A DNA stretch of 64,000 bases from Zychaea mexicana (Eukaryota; Mucoromycota; Mucoromycetes; Mucorales; Lichtheimiaceae), in NCBI RefSeq assembly GCF_025766255.1, contig NW_026516692.1:1-64000 (forward strand), read 5' to 3'. Position 1 is the stretch's first letter. The number at the start of each line of letters is the position of its first letter. This document shows, piece after piece, positions 57,764-64,000 of the stretch. Below the pieces are notes generated by a model. That model worked only from the letters and a program-made list of their open reading frames with translations, searched no databases and was not told the DNA's origin. The translations under genes and the position numbers were made by a program.

Positions 57764-60700
57764 CTAGCGGTCCCTGCCTCGCTTCGCTCGGCTGAATGAG
57801 CCCCTCCGCTTCGCTCCGTGTCATTCAACGGGAACGCGTCGCAAGGGGGTTCCCCCCTTGACCCCCAGGTTGGGGGGCAAGCCCCCCAAACCCCCCTCTC
57901 GTTGCTTATTCATGGCTGAATCAGTGATCTTGAAGTATTCAAGCCTAAACAACTTCGCTTTGCATATTACTAAACCCTAACTGCTAAAGCACCTGAAACC
58001 CTACATTACTCTAATGTGTTATGTGTTATCAATTGTAAGTATAAGTACATAATATATGTTCGGTATGAGTGTAAAAGAAGAGAAATCTAAGAATTGAAAT
58101 GGGATTAAAAAATAAAGTAGAGTAGAGTGAAGTCAATGGAAAAATGGAAAAGAGAACTATATGAAGCAACGGAAAGAGGGACAGTATATCAATAGTAATG
58201 GATAGAGAAAAGCATAAATGCTCGTATATGAGTTATAGAAGAACTTCATTATATACGACATTTCTTGTATTGAGCCCAGGTTGATCAGGTGAAGTAGAGT
58301 TTTCTGGATCGACCATAATGTGGATGGCAGATGGTCTACGGACCCGAGACATTGCTACATATAGGAGGCCATGTGTAAATGGCGGCTCTGGTAGGTAGAG
58401 ACCAACGCTGTCAAAAGTTTGACCTTGGGCTTTGTTGATTGTCATTGAGAATGCCAATCGAACAGGGAACTGCGTTCTTTTGAATTGTATTGGGCAGCGG
58501 GCTTGCGACGGTGTGAGGGTGATGCGTGGAATTAGAACAATTGTACCAGTTTGTGGTCCAGTGGCAATCTCGGCTTCAAGGACATATCGGCGGACAGAGC
58601 GAACAATCAATCGAGTACCATTGCAGAGACCATTTCCAGTATGCAAGTTTCGTAGCAACATCACTGGGCAGCCAACTTTAAGCTTGAGGCAATGTGGTGG
58701 AAGGTCGGATGGATCAAGGGAATTAAGGAGTTCAGGAGGGTAAGCAATTTGGTCCTCTGGATCGTCGACCGAGTCAGCACTTTTTAACTCCTCAAGGTAT
58801 TCGCCTGGAAACTGATCGAGAACCCGCTCGTTCAGAACAGCAACATCCTTGTTTTTAGGTGTCAAAATGGCACGACTGGTTAGAAAATCACGGTCCACAT
58901 TTGGTGAGTTCAGATCACCGAACACAACGTCAATGAGCTCGTTAGTGTTGTAACGCGGCATCAGCATTTGGCGAGGAATTAAGACTCTATCTTCTGTATT
59001 TGGAACTAATGGCTCAGCACCATCACCAATTCGAAGTAGGTATTCGGCAAATTCGCGTAGCTCTGTAGCATCAGCTGTATGAGCAGCTTGCTGAACACGC
59101 ATATTATTGCGTAAGTGGTGGACTGTAACATGGCGCCAAATCGCAGTAGCTCTGTTCAAGCATTGCTCGACAATTTGCGGGCACTCAGCATTCGGAATTA
59201 CAGGAAGGACCTATTCATAACATAAGACAATATTAAACCGTATGCCGATGTGCTCCCATTGTTAACTCTGACCACCCCAAACCTTAGTGCTAAATTAAGG
59301 TCATACCTGACGAAAATCACTGCCAAACACAACAACTTTACCGCCAAAAGGGACATCAGCAAGGGCAGGATCCTCAGTGCGCATGGTATCTTGTATGCTC
59401 CGGTTCACAGTTTCGATGAGGTCGCGGCTTATCATGGACGCTTCATCCCAAATAATGATACGCGCCATTTTAATTAATCTTGCTGTGTCAGATCGAGGTG
59501 TAAAACTGCACATAGACGTTCGATTCACCTCCAATGGAATCTTGAAGGTTGAGTGAGCCGTACGTCCTCCATCCAACAAAAGAGCTGCCGTACCACTTGT
59601 GGCCACTGCAAGGGCGATACCATCAGCGCGCCGGACATTTTCAAGTATAGCATTGAAAAGATATGTCTTTCCAGTTCCTCCAGGGCCGTCAACAAAGTGC
59701 AGTTTGGGCTCGTTTTGGGGAGCATCGAGAGAGCGAATCACAGCATCAAAAACTGTTTGCTGATCCTCATTGAATTGCAGCTGACGCTGAGGCTGTATAG
59801 CCAGACGTGCTGTCAATCGACGGTGCTCGCGGATGAGCAAAGGCTCTCCAGCACCGACGTCATCATCCTCATCATCAGGCTCTGGAACAACGAATCCATC
59901 AAAATCTCGCAGTGATCTCGATAACTGAACCATGACGGATTCGATTTGCAGTAAAGCGCGGTTATATATGGCATCTGTGAATTGCAAACTTTGATCGTTC
60001 ATGTCCTGACGTGCAGTGTGAAGATAGTCTTCCGCCATACTATCACGATGATCTAACCACAAAGCATAAGGATCTTCAGGATGGCAAAACACCAAAAGGA
60101 TAGCAAAAAGCCGCCGTAATGCATGTGGTTGCTGGTAAGTGACTGCTTGGTCCATACAATCACTCCATTCTTGCTGGCCGGTTAGAAGACCAAGGCGTCG
60201 AGCAGTGGCCTGGAAAGTAGGCAGGATCTCCTGTTCTGGAGTACCTTTGTTGATTGTGCGCATGTCAACAAACGATGTCGCACCAGGGACATGATAAAGT
60301 AATAGTCGAAGATGGTACTTTTCTACTTCGCGAGGAGAGACAGCGTAGATACGACCAATGGTGCCATTGAAACCACGTTCACGAATTTTCCATCGACGTT
60401 GAGTAGAAACAAAGACATGTCGTTCTGGAAAATCAGGGTATAAAATCGTGCGGGCATGCTCATACTCTTGGTTGTATTGAAACCATGCTGTAAGCGTGGT
60501 TTCGTGTGCCCGTCCAACGACTTCGGCAGGAGTTTCATCGTCTCTGAAATTCACTGTCTGCTCGTTTTCCAAATGAACCGCCAATCGCTGGTGTGCAGGA
60601 TATTCATGATGTAAGGAAAACGAAAACAGTCGCCAACATCCTTCCGAAGCAGAAACGTAGCGTGCGTCAAGAAAGGTTCGGATTTCATCGACCGGTTGTT

Positions 60701-63260
60701 CGTCATTCCCATTTGCATTTGCAGGATCGTTGTTGACTTGTTGTTGTACAACTGCGGCAGATGCACGATCATGACCTTTATAGACATACTTGTAGACGTA
60801 TTTGATTGAATGAATAGACGTGCAAATTTCCACATTGATATGCGCATCATATTTGGCGCACAGGTAGATGTTGTGAGGGACCACCCAGCGATTGTCGAGT
60901 CTGATATTTCCTGGTTTCGTAACATAGTCTCCATTGTTACGTCGGCGGTACACAGGATAGCCATCGTCATTCATTGCCGTGTCCTCGTGAAACTCTTTAG
61001 GATATCGCTTTGTACATCTACCGTCTTCCATGCACGGGGATCGAGCATTTAACATGCCACATGGACCGTGCATCATATGCCGCTCAACAGTCGCACGTGC
61101 AGTTGGATAGCGCTCAGCATCGGGGAGTTCAGCCGAAACGATATCGTCACAGTGAGCAGTTGTGCGTGGCGTGTCTTCGTCCGAAAGGATAAGCAATATG
61201 TGCGCATGTGGGAGGCCACGTTTCTGAAACTCGACAGTGTGAACGTGTGCAACGACATCGCCCAAGACCATGTTCTTCGTGAGATCTTCCATCAGCTGCT
61301 TCAATTTCAGTCTAAAAACACGTGCAGTGATATCAGGGCGATCAGGGGCACGCTGTCCCGGTAAAAGGGAATCTTGGATTTCTGGCCAGTTCGGATTGCA
61401 GGTGAAAGTAACAAAAGGTCAGGTTTGCCAAAGCGACGCACAATGCTCATGGCATCTTGGTACAGCTGCTGCATATGGCGTGGAGAGCCGATAAATGATG
61501 ACGGCAAGATAACACGTCTTCCAACGCTGGTCAAGTCATTATCACCTACGTTCATTGCGTCTACAACATTGCGGTAAAGATCGGAGCGCAATCGATCTTG
61601 GTTCAGGCGTATGAATCCCAAGCGGTTGGATTCCATTTTCGCATACATATCAACGATGAATTGTTGGAATAACTTTCCGAATCGATGTAAATCGTTGGCA
61701 TCAGCATCACCATCAGCACCGTCACGAACCATGAGGCGGTATTTGTACCACTCCATTATGGTAATGTCATGATTATTTGAGTTTGCGTTAATCGCCCACC
61801 CTTCATCACCTAAAGTAATCTCAATACAACAAAATACTAATAGACAGTGCTAATATTTGCAGGGACGAACCTTGAGGGAAAAGCAAAACATATTGAAGTG
61901 CATCATAGAAGCGATGCATTTCGCTAATTCTTTGCAACTCATTGGATCTTGTTCTCAACACAATATCGCGTGGGCCAGCATCCTCGTTATTGTTTTCCAC
62001 AATAAGGATACCAATTTCATTGGCAGTTGGTGCGTTGTAACGTCGACGGTCTGGAGTATTCTCTGATCTGATGAGCATTCTAACATTGTCAACCCCTTGG
62101 TCGCGGGCAATTTCGTTCATATCTCGGAAGGATTCGACAAAAGGATTGATACGATGCATTACGGCCTGTAATTGGCGTAGAGTGGAATCATTAAGGCGTA
62201 CAGGGGAAACGGCGTGTCGATTGGCAATTTCAGTGGATGGATCGTGTACGTAAATTTGAGCAAAGGCGGGTCTATTATTTTCAGCCGGTAGCAATGAACC
62301 TATGCGATGGTAGACACTTCCATGGATTCGGAAATTGTACGCTCCACCACGCGAATTAGCAACAGTTTGATCAACGTTGACACCAAGAGATGTGAAGCTT
62401 AGAACACTGTTGTATACTCGGATGTTGGTACGAAAGTCCTCAGCAGCAGCATCAGTACCACGTAGCAATTGTGAAATCTCTGGAGGTGTTGGATTGAGGG
62501 GTGGGAGCTCAACCGACCCTTGTTGGCAGCAAAGATTGAAACGTGGCGTGCGGAGAGAGCTATGAGATACACGCTCTTGGATCCAAAGGCGAGCATGGCA
62601 GTTACTACATTCAGTATCCATGGAACCAATGAAATGGCGCAGTGGATGGGAGTTTGTGGAAACGCGGGCAATACTATGAAGCTAAATTATAACGGCGTCA
62701 TCAGTAATCATCAGTGTCATTGTGAAGATCCAAATAGTAACTAACGTTTTCTTGCTCGATCTGGTTTGCAGGATTATTAGGACAGCTTCTGTGCGTGCGT
62801 CTCAAATGACCCTCTTGTCCACAGCTTGAGCATACATGAACTGGAGCAGCAGTAGGTGTAGTGAGATTCTCGTTGTTTGACGGATTATTAGGGCAATCAC
62901 GATGTGACCTTCGTGAGTGACCCTCTTGCCCACAACTGGAACAGACAGGCACAGCTTCTGGCGCTTCGCGAACAATGTCGAAATCGCGCTCATCAATCTC
63001 ATTGTTTTGGCGCATTGCCAATCTAGAAGGATTGTTTAGGCAATCACGATGAGTTACGCGTTGGTGGCCCGGCAAACCGCAAGAGTTACAAATGGGTGTT
63101 GACATGTCAGAGAGTTAAAAGTAAAAGAACGTTTGACTATTACTGCGTTGGGATAAAAAAAAAAAAAAAAACTTTTGCGGGACGTTCTCCCCCGCGAGCC
63201 CTCCCGTTGGGGTGTACCCCCCAACCACACTTCCTTCTAAACCCGAACTCACTCGCTTCG
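57764..63260 (-). mobile_element. Helitron
   Basis: A rolling-circle transposon. On the minus strand its 3' end reads GCCGAGCGAAGCGAGGC, an imperfect hairpin, then AGGGACCG and CTAG, followed by T. This is the expected Helitron end (hairpin about 10 nt before CTRR, insertion before T). The subterminal region (57770-57900) is GC-rich with G and C runs. The 5' boundary is not pinned down: a similar GC-rich stretch with CTCGCTTCGCTCG lies at 63180-63270, so I place the end near there. It contains the Rep/helicase gene. Confidence 0.75.
58233..63105 (-). pseudogene. Helitron Rep/helicase protein
   Basis: Exon 1 (63105-62740) carries three zinc knuckles: CNSCGLPGHQRVTHRDC, CSSCGQEGHSRRSHRDC and CSSCGQEGHLRRTHRSC. 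After an intron (GTTAGT ... TTCATAG) comes HPLRHFIGSMDTECSNCHA and the Helitron N-terminal domain (YNFRIHGSVYHRIGSLLP, HRFYDALQYVLLFPQG). An intron at about 61855-61800 is followed by WYKYRLMVRDGAD. The Rep block is VTFTCNPNWPEIQDS, GLPHAHILLIL. The helicase has FVDGPGGTGKTYLFNAI (Walker A), IIWDEASM (Walker B) and VFGSDFRQ. An intron of about 80 nt (59213-59292) follows. The C-terminal helicase motifs include LPPHCLKLKVGCPVMLLRNL, AFSMTINKAQGQTFDSVGLY and YVAMSRVRRP. One T is missing in a T-run near 61423, just before the Rep block, and this is the only lesion I saw. Confidence 0.9.
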
Positions 63261-63317
63261 CTCGTTTACTTAAGGCATAAATATAACAAACTAAAGTTTA
63301 TTATAACAAAAAAAAAA

Positions 63318-63550
63318 CTATTTCTTGGTTTTCTCCATAGCGTGCTGTTTCTTCTGGTGAAATTCTGCAATTGCTTCGTCGATTTCACCCATGCACGCGT
63401 TTGGTTCCATATACAGAGTCTTGTAGCTGAATGCGAGGTGCTTGATTCCAGTGGGGTAGGCCTCACGTATAGACTCGTAGTGAGTACTTTTGCCCAGATC
63501 TCTTCATCTGTAGGGCGTGGCGGATACTTGTTTGTTGTTGTTGCTGCCAT
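63318..63550 (-). pseudogene. small unknown gene with a 1-nt frameshift
   Basis: ATG at 63550 (MAATTTNKYPPRPTDEEIWA). One base seems to be missing in an A-run near 63490, after which a well-formed tail follows in another frame: YESIREAYPTGIKHLAFSYK, TLYMEPNACMGEIDEAIAEF and HQKKQHAMEKTKK, stopping at 63318-63320. No family recognised. It sits just upstream of the Helitron 5' region in the same orientation, so it is either inside the element as a captured gene or is the neighbouring host locus. Confidence 0.5.
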
Positions 63551-64000
63551 GTTCAATTTAGATCGCTAAATTACTGAAATAAAAAAAAGAAAAGAAAAAA
63601 CGTGTTGTGTAGCAAGCAATTTATACACACCTCCGCAGAAGAGAGGATAAAATATCTGGTAGAGGAATACATATTTCCTTTTTTGTGTAATACGTAACTT
63701 TTATTATTTTAATAAGATAGATATATTATTATAATATGTCTATATTTATTGGAATATAAAAACTTTTTAGAAATTGGAAATTATTTATTTTTTTATATTT
63801 TTTAAATAAAATATTTTTTTCTATTACTAATATATAATCAATATATAAACTCTAATTATTTGTTTTTTCATTTTTGGAATTATTTATTATCTTAATTATA
63901 AGGATTTTTTAATAATTTTTTATATTAATAATATTAGATCGTATCTCATTAATAAAATAATTTTATTTTGATATAGTAGTCTATTTTTAATAAAAAATTT
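63551..64000. other. AT-rich sequence to the window end
   Basis: No gene seen. From 63700 on, the sequence is almost pure A/T, as in the other AT-rich islands. Confidence 0.4.

Noticed and set aside
1..64000. tRNA or rRNA genes
   Set aside because: I looked for B-box-like GGTTCGAATCC motifs with matching acceptor stems and for conserved rRNA stretches and saw none. A tRNA scan would be decisive.

Overview
The window looks like nuclear DNA from an early-diverging, intron-bearing fungus, most likely Mucoromycota (Mucorales or a close relative). The reasons are short GT-AG introns, fungus-type Tnp2, MULE, hAT, Crypton and Helitron genes, and uncharacterised gene families that I recall from mucoralean genomes. 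That assignment is inference. It is an accessory, repeat-dominated region: almost every recognisable protein belongs to a mobile element, most are broken by stops or 1-nt frameshifts, and no housekeeping gene was recognised.

Layout. 0-4.6 kb: a dispersed repeat, a 5'-truncated zinc-knot gene and a decayed Crypton. 4.6-11.1 kb: transposon A, a Tnp2 element with a second convergent coiled-coil gene, bounded by 30-bp palindromic termini and followed by a 22-bp minisatellite. 13.4-16 kb: AT-rich DNA with a Merlin/IS1595-like transposase. 16-17.7 kb: an unknown gene fused to a minisatellite element (copy 1). 19-22.3 kb: two Tc1/IS630-like transposase genes. 23.1-26.7 kb: a complete but decayed hAT element with an 8-bp target duplication. 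27.9-30.1 kb: a third Tc1-like relic and an inverted copy 2 of the minisatellite element, which carries an extra ORF. 31-33.2 kb: an AT-rich island, a fragment of minisatellite element (copy 3) and the second copy of the first repeat. 34.7-35.9 kb: a retrotransposon gag, cut off by transposon B.

35.9-46.4 kb is transposon B. It is the reverse-oriented relative of A, with the same two convergent genes and the same type of palindromic ends, and it is interrupted by a MULE that has 142-144-bp terminal inverted repeats and a perfect 9-bp target duplication. 46.4-48.8 kb is a giant inverted repeat with two 903-bp arms around a 634-bp spacer. Each arm carries the first exon of an unknown gene, and only the right copy continues, through decayed exons, to 50.4 kb. 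There it is broken by AT-rich DNA encoding a fossil single-subunit (phage/mitochondrial-plasmid type) RNA polymerase (50.4-52.7 kb). 52.9-55.5 kb is a second Crypton, 57 kb another AT-rich island ORF, and 57.8-63.3 kb a Helitron followed by a small frameshifted gene.

The most interesting system is the pair A/B: a Tnp2-type transposon with a conserved convergent companion gene and arrays of about 30-bp terminal palindromes whose arms differ between the two elements while the AAACA/TGTTT spacer is kept. The palindromic gene duplication and the mitochondrial-plasmid-like polymerase fossil come next.
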